The notes under the pieces: model-generated
The model's input: only the letters and a program-made list of their open reading frames with translations
Database searches by the model: none
Told to the model about the DNA's origin: nothing
Assembly (NCBI RefSeq): GCF_021602155.1
Contig: NZ_BQHY01000003.1
Span: forward strand, 186,001-250,000
DNA from: Pseudomonas parakoreensis
GTDB lineage: Bacteria > Pseudomonadota > Gammaproteobacteria > Pseudomonadales > Pseudomonadaceae
Direction of reading: 5' to 3'
DNA: 64,000 nucleotides
In this document: positions 1-8,463 of the stretch, piece after piece
Layout of the letters: the number at the start of each line of letters is the position of its first letter
Numbering within the stretch: the stretch's first letter is position 1
Program-made: the position numbers and the translations under genes

Positions 1-35
1 TGTGACCTGTTTTGGTGCGTTCCCGGGAGGGCGTG

Positions 36-944
36 ATGAATCTGGAAAGCAAATGGCTCGAGGACTTCAGTGCCCTGGCCGCCACCCGCAGCTTCTCGCA
101 GGCGGCCGAACGGCGCTTCGTGACCCAGCCGGCGTTCAGTCGGCGGATCCGCAGCCTCGAAGCGGCGCTGGGCCTGACGCTGGTCAACCGCTCGCGCACG
201 CCGATCGAACTGACGGCGGCCGGGCAACTGTTTCTGGTGACCGCGCGCACCGTGGTCGAACAGCTCGGCGAAGTGCTGCGCCACCTGCATCACCTGGAAG
301 GCGGGCAGGGCGAAGTGATGCAAGTCGCCGCCGCGCACTCGCTGGCGCTGGGATTCTTCCCGCGCTGGATCGCGCAACTGCGCAATGAAGGGCTGAACAT
401 TGCCACACGGCTGGTCGCGACCAACGTCGGCGACGCGGTGCACGCGCTGCGCGAAGGCGGCTGCGACCTGATGCTGGCGTTCTACGACCCGGACGCAGCG
501 ATGCAGATGGACCCGGAAATCTTCCCGTCGTTGCACCTGGGCCAGACCGAGATGCTCCCGGTGTGTGCGGCGGATGCCGAGGGCAAGCCGCTGTTCGATC
601 TGGAAGGTGACGTCAGCGTACCGTTGCTGGCGTACAGCGCCGGGGCGTTTCTCGGGCGCTCGGTAAATGGTCTTTTGCGTCAGCGTCAGCTGCGCTTTAC
701 CACCATCTATGAGACCGCCATGGCCGACAGCCTGAAAAGCATGGCCCTGGAAGGCCTCGGCATCGCCTGGGTACCGCAACTGAGCGTGCGCGCCGAGCTG
801 GCCCGCGGCGAACTGGTGGTCTGCGGCGGCCCGCAATGGCATGTACCGCTGGAAATTCGCCTGTACCGCTGCGCACTGGTGCGCAAGGCCAACGTACGGT
901 TGCTCTGGCGCAAACTTGAGGGCGGCGCTGCACAGGCTTCCTGA
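36..944 (+). CDS. LysR-family transcriptional regulator, HypT-like
   Basis: This is a 302-residue LysR-type regulator: an N-terminal winged helix-turn-helix (about residues 5-65, with FSQAAERRF and TQPAFSRRIRSLE) followed by a substrate-binding-like effector domain. The N-terminus (LESKWLEDF, then QPAFSRRIR) resembles E. coli HypT/YjiE, the hypochlorite-responsive LysR protein, but I infer no ligand from that. I chose the ATG at 36 because a GGGAGGG ribosome site lies just upstream, rather than the TTG at 12. In P. aeruginosa a LysR gene sits close to purEK (from memory), so the context is conserved. The target genes probably lie outside the window, to the left. Confidence 0.85.
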   Translation: MNLESKWLEDFSALAATRSFSQAAERRFVTQPAFSRRIRSLEAALGLTLVNRSRTPIELTAAGQLFLVTARTVVEQLGEVLRHLHHLEGGQGEVMQVAAAHSLALGFFPRWIAQLRNEGLNIATRLVATNVGDAVHALREGGCDLMLAFYDPDAAMQMDPEIFPSLHLGQTEMLPVCAADAEGKPLFDLEGDVSVPLLAYSAGAFLGRSVNGLLRQRQLRFTTIYETAMADSLKSMALEGLGIAWVPQLSVRAELARGELVVCGGPQWHVPLEIRLYRCALVRKANVRLLWRKLEGGAAQAS

Positions 945-1059
945 GCCCACCCAACAACCCTGTGGGAGCTGGAGCGCTGACCTTCAAGTCAATAAAACCG
1001 GGCCTTTCGCTGATTTGACAGATGGTCGTTTCGGGGGCTGTTTATTGGCATCTTTGCGG

Positions 1060-1100
1060 TATACTGCGCGGCCTTCGGCCGGTACGTCCGGCCATTTTTC
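1060..1100 (+). promoter_or_regulatory. Probable purE promoter -10 and first leader hairpin
   Basis: A good -10 (TATACT, 1060-1065) is followed at once by a G+C-rich hairpin: GGCCGG (1077-1082), a five-base loop, CCGGCC (1088-1093), then ATTTTT. The upstream half can instead fold as GGCC-TTC-GGCC, which uses the same bases. No convincing -35 stands at the usual spacing. The hairpin is terminator-like but its T-run is short. Confidence 0.45.
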
Positions 1101-1108
1101 GTACAATC

Positions 1109-1141
1109 AAGCCACGCAATCCTGCGTGGCTTGTTGTTTTT
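1109..1141 (+). terminator. Terminator-like hairpin in the purE leader (possible attenuator)
   Basis: A perfect 10-bp stem (AAGCCACGCA at 1109-1118, TGCGTGGCTT at 1123-1132) with an ATCC loop is followed by GTTGTTTTT. It has the form of an intrinsic terminator. It lies downstream of the best -10 box and only 39 bases before the purE start. It could end read-through from upstream, or it could act as an attenuator for purEK. No leader peptide ORF is visible. Confidence 0.6.
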
Positions 1142-1179
1142 GACGCGCCTGCGGGCGCCCAGAGAGAAGAGGCGCGACG

Positions 1180-1671
1180 ATGAGTGCACTGGTTGGCGTG
1201 ATCATGGGCTCCAAGTCCGATTGGTCCACCCTTAGCCACACCGCCGATATGCTGGAAAAGCTCGGCATCCCGTACGAGGTCAAGGTGGTTTCCGCCCACC
1301 GCACCCCGGATCTGCTGTTCCAGTACGCCGAAGAGGCTGAGGGCCGTGGCATCGAGGTGATCATCGCCGGTGCCGGTGGCGCAGCCCACCTGCCAGGCAT
1401 GTGTGCGGCCAAGACCCACCTGCCGGTGCTGGGCGTTCCGGTGCAGTCGTCGATGCTCTCGGGCGTCGATTCGCTGCTGTCGATCGTGCAGATGCCAGCA
1501 GGCATCCCGGTTGCCACCCTGGCCATCGGCAAGGCCGGCGCGATCAACGCCGCGCTGCTGTCGGCGAGCATCCTCGGCGCCAAGCATCCACAATTCCACG
1601 CGGTACTGAAAACCTTCCGTGCCGAGCAGACAGACAGCGTCCTGGACAATCCAGACCCACGTATTGCCTGA
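1180..1671 (+). CDS. purE: N5-carboxyaminoimidazole ribonucleotide mutase (PurE)
   Basis: PurE (163 residues) converts N5-carboxyaminoimidazole ribonucleotide to 4-carboxyaminoimidazole ribonucleotide in purine biosynthesis, in the cytoplasm. Class I signatures are clear: [10 protein letters not shown] near the N-terminus for phosphate binding, SAHRTPD with the catalytic histidine, and the glycine-rich [12 protein letters not shown] loop. Length is normal for bacterial PurE. The start has an AGAGAAGAGG-type ribosome site. purK follows after 10 bases, so the two consecutive pathway enzymes are co-transcribed. Expression may be tuned by the hairpin leader immediately upstream. Confidence 0.97.
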   Translation: MSALVGVIMGSKSDWSTLSHTADMLEKLGIPYEVKVVSAHRTPDLLFQYAEEAEGRGIEVIIAGAGGAAHLPGMCAAKTHLPVLGVPVQSSMLSGVDSLLSIVQMPAGIPVATLAIGKAGAINAALLSASILGAKHPQFHAVLKTFRAEQTDSVLDNPDPRIA

Positions 1672-1681
1672 GGTTGTTGAG

Positions 1682-2764
1682 ATGAAGATCGGTGTAATCG
1701 GTGGCGGCCAGTTGGGCCGCATGTTGGCGCTGGCGGGCACTCCGCTGGGCATGAACTTCGCTTTCCTCGACCCCGCGCCGGACGCTTGTGCCGCCGCGCT
1801 GGGCGAACACCTGCGGGCCGATTACGGCGATCAGGATCACCTGCGCCAACTGGCTGACGAAGTCGACCTGGTGACCTTCGAGTTCGAAAGCGTCCCGGCG
1901 GAGACCGTGGCGTTTCTCTCGCAATTCGTCCCGGTCTATCCGAGTGCCGAAGCCCTGCGCATCGCTCGCGACCGCTGGTTCGAGAAGAGCATGTTCAAGG
2001 ACCTGGGCATTCCGACTCCGGCCTTCGCCGACATTCAATCGCAAGCCGACCTGGACGCCGCCGTGGCTTCGATCGGTCTGCCGGCCGTGCTGAAAACCCG
2101 CACCCTGGGGTACGACGGCAAGGGTCAGAAAGTCTTGCGCAAGCCAGAAGACGTGGTGGGTACGTTCGCCGAACTGGGCAGCGTGGCCTGCCTGCTGGAA
2201 GGCTTCGTGCCGTTCACCGGCGAAGTCTCGCTGATCGCCGTGCGTGCCCGTGATGGCGAAACCCGCTTCTACCCGCTGGTGCACAACACCCACGACAGCG
2301 GCATCCTCAAGCTGTCGGTGGCGAGCACCGATCACCCGCTACAGGCGTTGGCCGAAGACTACTCCAGCCGTGTGCTCAAGCAGCTGGATTACGTCGGCGT
2401 GATGGCGTTCGAGTTCTTTGAAGTCGACGGTGGCCTCAAGGCCAACGAGATCGCCCCGCGTGTGCACAACTCCGGGCACTGGACCACCGAAGGCGCCGAG
2501 TGCAGCCAGTTTGAAAACCACCTGCGTGCCGTGGCCGGTCTGCCGCTGGGTTCGACCGCCAAGGTCGGCGAGAGCGCGATGCTCAACTTCATCGGTGTGG
2601 TTCCTCCGGTCGAGAAGGTCATCGCTATCGAAGATTGCCATCTGCACCACTATGGCAAAGCCTTCAAGGCCGGGCGCAAGGTTGGTCACGCCAACCTGCG
2701 CTGCGCCGACATGGCCACGCTGCAGGCGCAGATCGTCAAGGTCGAAGCGCTGATCGCCGAGTAA
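1682..2764 (+). CDS. purK: 5-(carboxyamino)imidazole ribonucleotide synthase (PurK)
   Basis: PurK (360 residues) is an ATP-grasp enzyme that carboxylates aminoimidazole ribonucleotide with bicarbonate and ATP, making the PurE substrate. Visible features are the N-terminal dinucleotide-like fold GVIGGGQLGRM, FEFESVP, the ATP-grasp loop TLGYDGKGQ, and the RVHNSGHWT region near the active site. The frame is open upstream to 1619, inside purE, but the start at 1682 gives the canonical MKIGVIGGGQ terminus and follows GAGGTTGTTGAG. It forms an operon with purE. Confidence 0.97.
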   Translation: MKIGVIGGGQLGRMLALAGTPLGMNFAFLDPAPDACAAALGEHLRADYGDQDHLRQLADEVDLVTFEFESVPAETVAFLSQFVPVYPSAEALRIARDRWFEKSMFKDLGIPTPAFADIQSQADLDAAVASIGLPAVLKTRTLGYDGKGQKVLRKPEDVVGTFAELGSVACLLEGFVPFTGEVSLIAVRARDGETRFYPLVHNTHDSGILKLSVASTDHPLQALAEDYSSRVLKQLDYVGVMAFEFFEVDGGLKANEIAPRVHNSGHWTTEGAECSQFENHLRAVAGLPLGSTAKVGESAMLNFIGVVPPVEKVIAIEDCHLHHYGKAFKAGRKVGHANLRCADMATLQAQIVKVEALIAE

Positions 2765-2823
2765 CGACAGTTTCATCTGGCAGCGGCGGAACCATTCAGG
2801 GCTCGCCGTTCTCTCATGGCAGG

Positions 2824-2851
2824 ATGCCAAAGTCTGACTAGGCTTTGGCAT
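2824..2851 (+). terminator. Hairpin between purK and glsB-like gene
   Basis: A perfect 9-bp inverted repeat (ATGCCAAAG at 2824-2832, CTTTGGCAT at 2843-2851) with a 10-base loop follows purK. There is no T-run after it, so it may be a 3'-end or processing hairpin rather than a strong terminator. Confidence 0.45.
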
Positions 2852-2880
2852 ATCTACCATTGAGTGTCAGAGGGAATGCC

Positions 2881-3126
2881 ATGGGAATTATCGGAACCAT
2901 CTTTATCGGCTTGATCGTCGGCCTGCTGGCACGCTTCCTCAAACCGGGCGATGACAGCATGGGCTGGATCATGACCATCCTGCTCGGTATCGGCGGTTCG
3001 CTGGCGGCCACTTACGGCGGCCAGGCCCTGGGTATCTATCAGGCAGGTCAAGGCGCAGGCTTCATCGGTGCGCTGGTCGGCGCGATCGTGCTGCTGGTGA
3101 TCTACGGCCTGATCAAAAAGAACTGA
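2881..3126 (+). CDS. GlsB/YeaQ/YmgE-family stress-response membrane protein
   Basis: An 81-residue, strongly hydrophobic protein of the transglycosylase-associated (GlsB/YeaQ/YmgE) family. About three membrane segments are visible: residues 3-20, 28-48 and 55-78. The loops are glycine-rich, with GLLARFLKPGDD after the first helix and a KKN tail. Members are small inner-membrane proteins induced by stress; a precise biochemical role is not established. The frame could start at 2845, but AGAGGG sits just before the ATG at 2881, and this start gives the family-typical MGIIG terminus. It appears monocistronic. Confidence 0.9.
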   Translation: MGIIGTIFIGLIVGLLARFLKPGDDSMGWIMTILLGIGGSLAATYGGQALGIYQAGQGAGFIGALVGAIVLLVIYGLIKKN

Positions 3127-3142
3127 TCCAAGCGACCAAGTC

Positions 3143-3165
3143 CTCTCTGCCAACGCGGCAGGGAG
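3143..3165 (+). terminator. Hairpin after glsB-like gene
   Basis: A 9-bp stem (CTCTCTGCC / GGCAGGGAG, one G-U) with a five-base loop begins 17 bases after the stop codon. No T-run follows, so its role as a terminator is uncertain. Confidence 0.4.
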
Positions 3166-3227
3166 GGCTAGAATGCTCGGCGATTCGACGTCCTTCCTTA
3201 TCCGAGCATCTTTTACCGAGCACCTCC

Positions 3228-3764
3228 ATGCGCCGTCTTTTGTTGACTCTCCTTTTGCTGGGCAGCGGTCTGGCCCACGCCGGCGAACTGCCGGAAACCG
3301 ACTGGCTGGAACTGATGCCCAAGTCGGACCAGAAAGCCCTCGAGGCCATGCCCGAAATCGACCACAATTCCCCGGAAGCCACCGGCACCTTCACCGAGAA
3401 GGGCGGCATGAAGCAGGCCAAGGGTTTGCCGGCGGTGATGTATTCGACCAAGACCGTGGCGTCGATGAACGACAAGCACATCCGCATCGGTGGCTACCCG
3501 GTGCCGCTGGAGTCCGATGCCAAGGGGCGCAGCACGCTGTTCTTCCTCGTGCCATACCCGGGCGCGTGCATCCACGTACCGCCACCGCCGCCGAATCAAC
3601 TGGTGCTGGTGCGTTATCCCAAGGGCTTGAAGCTGGATGATATCTACACGCCGCTGTGGGTGACCGGCACGCTGAAGATCGAGAAGGTCAGCAATGACCT
3701 GGCCGACGCGGCGTATGCGCTGGATGCGGACAAGGTGCGGGTGGTGCAGGAGTCTGATCTCTAA
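3228..3764 (+). CDS. Exported DUF3299-family protein
   Basis: A 178-residue protein with a classical signal peptide (MRRLLLTLLLLGSGLAHA, cleavage near residue 18) followed by a DUF3299-type domain. Conserved-looking segments are IRIGGYPVPLE, FFLVPYPGACIHVPPPPPNQ and a C-terminal beta-rich stretch. It is probably periplasmic. The family has no established function; homologues often sit near transport or redox genes. The start follows CGAGCACCTCC, a weak ribosome site. No operon partner is evident; a palindromic repeat lies directly after it. Confidence 0.85.
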   Translation: MRRLLLTLLLLGSGLAHAGELPETDWLELMPKSDQKALEAMPEIDHNSPEATGTFTEKGGMKQAKGLPAVMYSTKTVASMNDKHIRIGGYPVPLESDAKGRSTLFFLVPYPGACIHVPPPPPNQLVLVRYPKGLKLDDIYTPLWVTGTLKIEKVSNDLADAAYALDADKVRVVQESDL

Positions 3765-3767
3765 AGC

Positions 3768-3843
3768 AAAAGATCGCAGCCTTCGGCAGCTTCTACATTG
3801 GAATGCGTTTCCCTGTAGGAGCTGCCGAAGGCTGCGATCTTTT
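3768..3843. repeat. REP-type inverted repeat pair, GATCGCAGCC family
   Basis: Two arms (AGATCGCAGCCTTCGGCAGC and its complement) face each other across a short loop that contains ATTGGAATGCG. A second copy with almost the same loop is at 16765-16840, and a single-arm copy is at 61660. It fills the gap between convergent genes and can form a long hairpin, so it may also terminate transcription from both sides. Confidence 0.9.
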
Positions 3844-3847
3844 GATC

Positions 3848-4747
3848 TTAAAGCGGTTTACTACCGACGCTGACACCCATCGTATGGCTCGCACCCGACG
3901 CCAGATTTACCACATCATTCATCACATTCGCCGTCTCGATGCACAGCATGCGCTGCCAGCCGTCGTTGTCCATGTCGGCCAACGCTGCCGCACGGTCTAT
4001 CCACGGGTTCCAGATCACCGCGGTGCGTGAGCCAGTGGCGGTCAGTACGATGCGCCGCTCCCAGGCCGGGTCGACGATGCTCAGTTGCGGTGGCGCATCA
4101 AGATAGATGCGGTCGGTTTCGCCAGCGAAATGCAGGTCACCTTGCTGGTTGTGGGTTTTCCACTCATCCAGCGTCTCGATGTAATCCAGACCGTCCACAC
4201 CGTCGACGTGCACGTTGCGCACATCGCTGACTGCGAAATAAGTGTGCAGCGCCTGGCTGATGCTGACGGCTTCGGCACCTCGGTTGTGGCTGGTCAGGCT
4301 GATGTGCAACTGATCATTCAGATGCAGGGTCAGGATCAGGTCAACCTGATGCGGCCAGCCCGGCAGGCCACCTTCGGGGTAGGGCAGCTTGAATTCGACC
4401 TTGACGCCGTCAGCCTCTGATTCGATGCCGCCCAGCTCCCAATCCATCGCTCGCACCAGACCGTGTGCGGGTGCCGGTTGCTCACCGGTGTACATGGCCT
4501 GCACGCTCTGCGGGTTGCGTTCGAACTTGCCGAACCATGGCCAGCATACCGGCACACCGGCGCGGATGCTCTTGCCGGTCTTGAACACAGCCTTGTCATT
4601 GAGCCAGATGATCGGCGGCTGGCCGTCGATCTGATAACTGAGGATGTGCGCGCCTTGCTGGGCCACCAGCACTTCGGCCTGACCGTGGCGGATGCGCCAG
4701 CAGTTCAGTTCATCCAGTTTCACGGCTTCAACGTTGGGCGTGTTCAT
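3848..4747 (-). CDS. D-hexose-6-phosphate mutarotase (aldose 1-epimerase family, YeaD-like)
   Basis: A 299-residue galactose-mutarotase-fold enzyme of the YeaD / glucose-6-phosphate 1-epimerase group, expected to interconvert alpha and beta anomers of hexose 6-phosphates in the cytoplasm. Diagnostic features are HILSYQ and PVCWPWFG in the N-terminal half, the catalytic histidine in SQALHTYF, and the C-terminal CIETANV segment with the catalytic glutamate. Length is typical. It stands alone between a REP element and the thioesterase gene on the same strand (58 bases away), so co-transcription with that gene is possible. Confidence 0.9.
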   Translation of the reverse strand: MNTPNVEAVKLDELNCWRIRHGQAEVLVAQQGAHILSYQIDGQPPIIWLNDKAVFKTGKSIRAGVPVCWPWFGKFERNPQSVQAMYTGEQPAPAHGLVRAMDWELGGIESEADGVKVEFKLPYPEGGLPGWPHQVDLILTLHLNDQLHISLTSHNRGAEAVSISQALHTYFAVSDVRNVHVDGVDGLDYIETLDEWKTHNQQGDLHFAGETDRIYLDAPPQLSIVDPAWERRIVLTATGSRTAVIWNPWIDRAAALADMDNDGWQRMLCIETANVMNDVVNLASGASHTMGVSVGSKPL

Positions 4748-4805
4748 GGGACAGCTCTCGATCAGACACTTGGGACGACTATCGACCGCAAAACCGCGGT
4801 GAGGT

Positions 4806-5210
4806 TTAACGTGCGCGCGGCGGCACCGAGCGGGTGCGACCGCTGCCGTCGATGGCGACGAAGACGAACACCGCCTCGGTCACTTTACGCCACTCGCTGG
4901 ACAGCGGATCGTCACTCCACACTTCGACCATCATCTGGATCGAGCTACGGCCGATTTCCAGGGTCTGGGTATAAAAGGACAATTGCGCGCCGACCGCGAC
5001 CGGCACCAGAAAGGCCATGCGGTCGATGGCCACGGTTGCCACACGGCCACCGGCAACGCGGCTGGCCATCGCGGTCCCCGCCAGGTCCATCTGCGCCACC
5101 AGCCAGCCGCCGAAAATATCGCCAAAGCCGTTGGTTTCGCGCGGGAGTGCGGTGATTTGCAAGGCCAGGTCGCCTTGCGGGATCGGATCTTCTTGTTCGA
5201 GCTCTATCAT
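4806..5210 (-). CDS. Acyl-CoA thioesterase, YciA-type hotdog protein
   Basis: A 134-residue hotdog-fold acyl-CoA thioesterase. The helix region NGFGDIFGGWLVAQMDLAG carries the catalytic aspartate typical of YciA-like enzymes, and the strand ATVAIDRMAFLVPV follows. It hydrolyses acyl-CoA esters in the cytoplasm; chain-length preference cannot be read from sequence. The frame stays open to 5507, but MIELEQEDPIP at 5210 gives the normal family length. The ribosome site is weak, so a slightly longer form starting near 5290 cannot be excluded. Confidence 0.88.
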   Translation of the reverse strand: MIELEQEDPIPQGDLALQITALPRETNGFGDIFGGWLVAQMDLAGTAMASRVAGGRVATVAIDRMAFLVPVAVGAQLSFYTQTLEIGRSSIQMMVEVWSDDPLSSEWRKVTEAVFVFVAIDGSGRTRSVPPRAR

Positions 5211-5587
5211 GCCGGGGGTGCCTCTGACCCGTGACTCTTCGTTGGTATTGCTGGTGGTAGCCGTCTTAAGGAAAAACGATTCAGCACCGAACATACTGCG
5301 TTCGTCACGTTTTCCATAGGCGCCTAAAGGGGAAACTCTGCGAAACCGGCTGATCCCGTTCAAAAACCGGGCCAACGACGTTTTCGCACAGCAACCCCCT
5401 ACAAACCGGAGCAAGGTTGCGAGTATATCGGTCGGTAGACTCCGCGACGACCATCGGGTTCTGATTTTGACCGGCAAATACGCGCCTCTATGTGCTTTTT
5501 CGAACAATTTGCTATGGTGCCGAACCTGCCCAAGCCACAGCCAGCGTTGTTGTGGCGGTAGATCCGCCTATAAGAGAAGCCCTTGCC
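5211..5587. other. Divergent intergenic region, thioesterase / MHS transporter
   Basis: These 377 bases separate two divergent genes. Both frames that extend into it (from the thioesterase and from the transporter) lack family-like sequence there. It should hold both promoters, but I see no box pair good enough to mark. No repeat or RNA gene is visible. Confidence 0.5.
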
Positions 5588-6886
5588 ATGACCACAGCGC
5601 CTTCGAGCCTCGCGCAGCCCGAGCAACCTGCACGCCCCCTGACCCGCAATGATTACAAGACTCTGTCGCTATCGGCCCTGGGCGGTGCGCTGGAGTTTTA
5701 CGATTTCATCATCTTCGTGTTCTTCGCCACCGTGGTCGGCAAGCTGTTCTTCCCGGCCGACATGCCCGAGTGGCTGCGCCTGATGCAGACCTTCGGCATT
5801 TTCGCCGCCGGTTACCTCGCGCGGCCGCTGGGCGGCATCGTCATGGCGCACTTCGGCGACCTGTTGGGGCGCAAGAAAATGTTCACCCTGAGCATTTTCA
5901 TGATGGCCGTGCCGACCCTGATCATGGGCCTGCTGCCAACCTACGCACAGATCGGCCTGTGGGCGCCGATTCTGTTGCTGCTGATGCGAGTGATCCAGGG
6001 CGCAGCGATTGGCGGTGAGGTGCCGGGGGCGTGGGTCTTCGTTTCCGAACACGTACCGCAAAAGCACATCGGCTACGCCTGCGGCACTCTGACCAGCGGC
6101 CTGACTGCCGGCATTTTGCTCGGCTCGCTGGTCGCCACGGCAATCAACAGCATCTACACGCCAGTGGAGGTGTCCGACTACGCCTGGCGGATCCCATTCC
6201 TGCTCGGCGGCGTCTTCGGCCTGTTCTCTGTGTACCTGCGCCGCTGGCTGCACGAAACTCCGGTGTTCGCCGAGCTGCAACTGCGCAAGGCGCTGGCCGA
6301 GGAAGTGCCGTTGCGTGCGGTGCTGCGTGACCATCGTGGGGCGATTGCGATCTCGATGCTGCTGACCTGGCTGCTGTCGGCCGGTATCGTCGTGGTGATT
6401 CTGATGACCCCGACCGTGCTGCAGACGGTCTATCACTTCTCGCCGACAGTAGCGCTGCAATCGAACAGCCTGGCCATCGTGTTTCTGAGCTTTGGCTGCA
6501 TCATCTCCGGCGCCCTGGCCGACCGTTTCGGCGCCGGCCGTGTGTTTGTCTTCGGTTGCCTGGGCTTGCTGATCAGCTCTTGGACCTTCTATCACAGCCT
6601 CGCCGATCACCCGAACTGGTTGTTCCCGCTGTATGCGCTGACCGGCTTGCTGGTCGGCACTATCGGTGCGGTGCCTTATGTGATGGTCAAGGCGTTCCCG
6701 CCGGTGGTGCGCTTCAGCGGGCTGTCCTTCTCTTACAACGTCGCCTACGCCATCTTCGGTGGCCTGACGCCGATGGTGGTCAGCCTGTTGCTTAAAGAGA
6801 GTGCGATGGGCCCGGCCTACTATGTGGCGGTCCTCTGCACGATGGGGATTCTGGTGGGGGCGTGGCTCTGGAAGAAGGGGCGCTGA
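5588..6886 (+). CDS. MFS transporter, metabolite:H+ symporter (MHS) type
   Basis: A 432-residue major-facilitator protein with about 12 membrane segments. The first segment region ALGGALEFYDFIIF, the motif GDLLGRKKMF after TM2, and RVIQGAAIGGEVPGAW in TM4 identify the metabolite:H+ symporter subfamily (ProP, ShiA, KgtP relatives), which imports organic acids or osmolytes at the inner membrane. The substrate cannot be assigned. The open frame reaches back to 5492; the ATG at 5588 gives a short polar N-terminus (TTAPSSLAQP) of normal form. Monocistronic. Confidence 0.9.
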   Translation: MTTAPSSLAQPEQPARPLTRNDYKTLSLSALGGALEFYDFIIFVFFATVVGKLFFPADMPEWLRLMQTFGIFAAGYLARPLGGIVMAHFGDLLGRKKMFTLSIFMMAVPTLIMGLLPTYAQIGLWAPILLLLMRVIQGAAIGGEVPGAWVFVSEHVPQKHIGYACGTLTSGLTAGILLGSLVATAINSIYTPVEVSDYAWRIPFLLGGVFGLFSVYLRRWLHETPVFAELQLRKALAEEVPLRAVLRDHRGAIAISMLLTWLLSAGIVVVILMTPTVLQTVYHFSPTVALQSNSLAIVFLSFGCIISGALADRFGAGRVFVFGCLGLLISSWTFYHSLADHPNWLFPLYALTGLLVGTIGAVPYVMVKAFPPVVRFSGLSFSYNVAYAIFGGLTPMVVSLLLKESAMGPAYYVAVLCTMGILVGAWLWKKGR

Positions 6887-6903
6887 TCCAAAGATTCAGC
6901 TAT

Positions 6904-7395
6904 TTAGGGCTCTCGCCAGCGTGAGAGCCTTGTTTCACACTCGCTAGCCGGGAGTCGAGCTCCATGCTCAAGCATGTGGGCCAAGGCTTCTGCTGCATGC
7001 AGTCTTTCGATGACGTGATGTTCAACCATCAAATCCAGTAACCAAAGAGCTCCGTGTACTTGGAGTCCGTCTCGCTGTGCCTGGCGCCTCAATTTGCCAT
7101 CTCCGGTGAGTAAAGGGCGACGTGTTTGCTGTGCCAGCAGGTAACAAGACACATCGGCCAGCGAACTGTTGTTGTGTTCGATTCGTAAACCATATAACCG
7201 CATGACACTGGCGTCATCGAGTGATTCGACTATCAGACCTTGATCAAGCAATTCGTCATGTGGGAAGTCTTCAAGTTCATGCATTACGAAGTCAGTACAA
7301 CACAATGTGAAAGGCAATCTAAACATCTGCTCCAGTAATCCGGCATTTCTGAAATCGATCCAGATATTCGTATCACTGATGTAGATAAGGCTCAT
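6904..7395 (-). CDS. PIN-domain protein, putative toxin nuclease
   Basis: A 163-residue PIN-like protein. The expected acidic residues are present: D8 in SDTNIWIDF, E in VMHELEDF, D in LADVSCYLLA, and D in LLTGDGKLRRQA. PIN proteins are metal-dependent ribonucleases and are commonly type II toxins. The start at 7395 overlaps the end of the upstream Xre/ImmA gene by four bases (ATGA arrangement), so the two are translationally coupled. The frame continues upstream, but the chosen ATG gives the canonical hydrophobic first strand. Toxin activity is inferred from family and pairing. Confidence 0.85.
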   Translation of the reverse strand: MSLIYISDTNIWIDFRNAGLLEQMFRLPFTLCCTDFVMHELEDFPHDELLDQGLIVESLDDASVMRLYGLRIEHNNSSLADVSCYLLAQQTRRPLLTGDGKLRRQAQRDGLQVHGALWLLDLMVEHHVIERLHAAEALAHMLEHGARLPASECETRLSRWREP

Positions 7396-8450
7396 GCACT
7401 CTCCAATGAGCCCAGGAAACTTGGGTCCAGGGCTTTTACTGGCTTGCGCAAGAGTTCGGCAGCCCGGGATTTGGTAATCAGCCCTTCTGCCAGTGCCCAA
7501 AATGCTAACGACTCAAACCTTTGCGGCGGTTTGCACGGCATCGGCTCAGGTTCCGACTTTCGCCAGCCTTTGGCACTGAATTGAATAGTGAGGGATTTAT
7601 AACCACCTTCGCTGAGTAGCTTCAGATCCTTCAGTCGTCTCAGGGCGGCATGCATCGATATTCCGTATTGCCGCTTTGCAATCAGTAGTTCTTGTGGATA
7701 AACCCTGGTGCGAGGATGGTTGCCGAAATCGCCAGTAACGCTTTTGGCTGGATACAGAAACGCCCCTGCGAAACGATGGCAGCAATTTTCTTTATCCTTT
7801 TCAGACATCTCCTCTGGCAATGCCATCACCCAATGACCGAGCTCATGGGCGGCAGTAAACCTGATTCGTTCGCCTGGGCGATCAGCATTCAACGCAATTA
7901 GGACATGCTTCCCGTCGCCAGTTGTAGCACAGGCACCATCGAAATCGTCTGGGCCATTGAGCATTGCAATCTTGATGCTGTGCTCTTCCAGCTGTTCGGT
8001 GAGGTTGGCAATGGGGTCAGTGCCAATTCCCCAGAATTGGCGAAGCTCCTCAGCCGCTAGCTCGGCTTCATCAATAGAGGAGACTGCAATCATTTGTGCG
8101 GGAGTGACAGGGGTGTTGATGTCTGCGGGATCGAAACATTCCTCTAGGGCGATGTATCGCTCGAGGTGCTCTCGAATTTTTTCTTCTACTTGGGCCTGGC
8201 GATACTTGGGCATCTTGGCCAGCTTACGAAATTCCAGAGGTGCCAAAGGTATCGCTTCTGAGCGGAAAAAGTACTCAGGATTGACCTGCAGTGCTTTAGC
8301 TAGTTGCAGCAGGCGAGTGGAGTTCGGGGTGCTCAACCCCTTCTCATATTTGCTCAAAGCTTGTTTGGTTATGTCGCCGAGCTGGATGGCCAGAGCATCA
8401 AGGGTTAGCCCTCGTTGCAGGCGTGCGCGACGAATTCGGTCGTTTATCAT
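7392..8450 (-). CDS. Xre-family HTH / ImmA-IrrE metallopeptidase fusion
   Basis: A 352-residue protein with an N-terminal Xre helix-turn-helix (residues 2-60; LTLDALAIQLG, KQALSKYEKGLSTP), a linker, and a ImmA/IrrE (COG2856) zinc peptidase domain with HELGH at residues 202-206. The C-terminal tail holds a second helix-turn-helix-like stretch (EGLITKSRAAELLRK). Such fusions act as repressors and peptidase partners in toxin-antitoxin or mobile-element regulation. It precedes and overlaps the PIN gene, and an inverted repeat covers its promoter, which suggests autoregulation. It is probably the antitoxin or regulator of the pair. Confidence 0.9.
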   Translation of the reverse strand: MINDRIRRARLQRGLTLDALAIQLGDITKQALSKYEKGLSTPNSTRLLQLAKALQVNPEYFFRSEAIPLAPLEFRKLAKMPKYRQAQVEEKIREHLERYIALEECFDPADINTPVTPAQMIAVSSIDEAELAAEELRQFWGIGTDPIANLTEQLEEHSIKIAMLNGPDDFDGACATTGDGKHVLIALNADRPGERIRFTAAHELGHWVMALPEEMSEKDKENCCHRFAGAFLYPAKSVTGDFGNHPRTRVYPQELLIAKRQYGISMHAALRRLKDLKLLSEGGYKSLTIQFSAKGWRKSEPEPMPCKPPQRFESLAFWALAEGLITKSRAAELLRKPVKALDPSFLGSLESA

Positions 8451-8463
8451 GGTGCCCTCTCGT

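Noticed and set aside
3768-3843. Repeat pair considered as a CRISPR fragment
   Set aside because: The arms are inverted, not direct, and there are no regular spacers or cas genes; it is a REP-type element.
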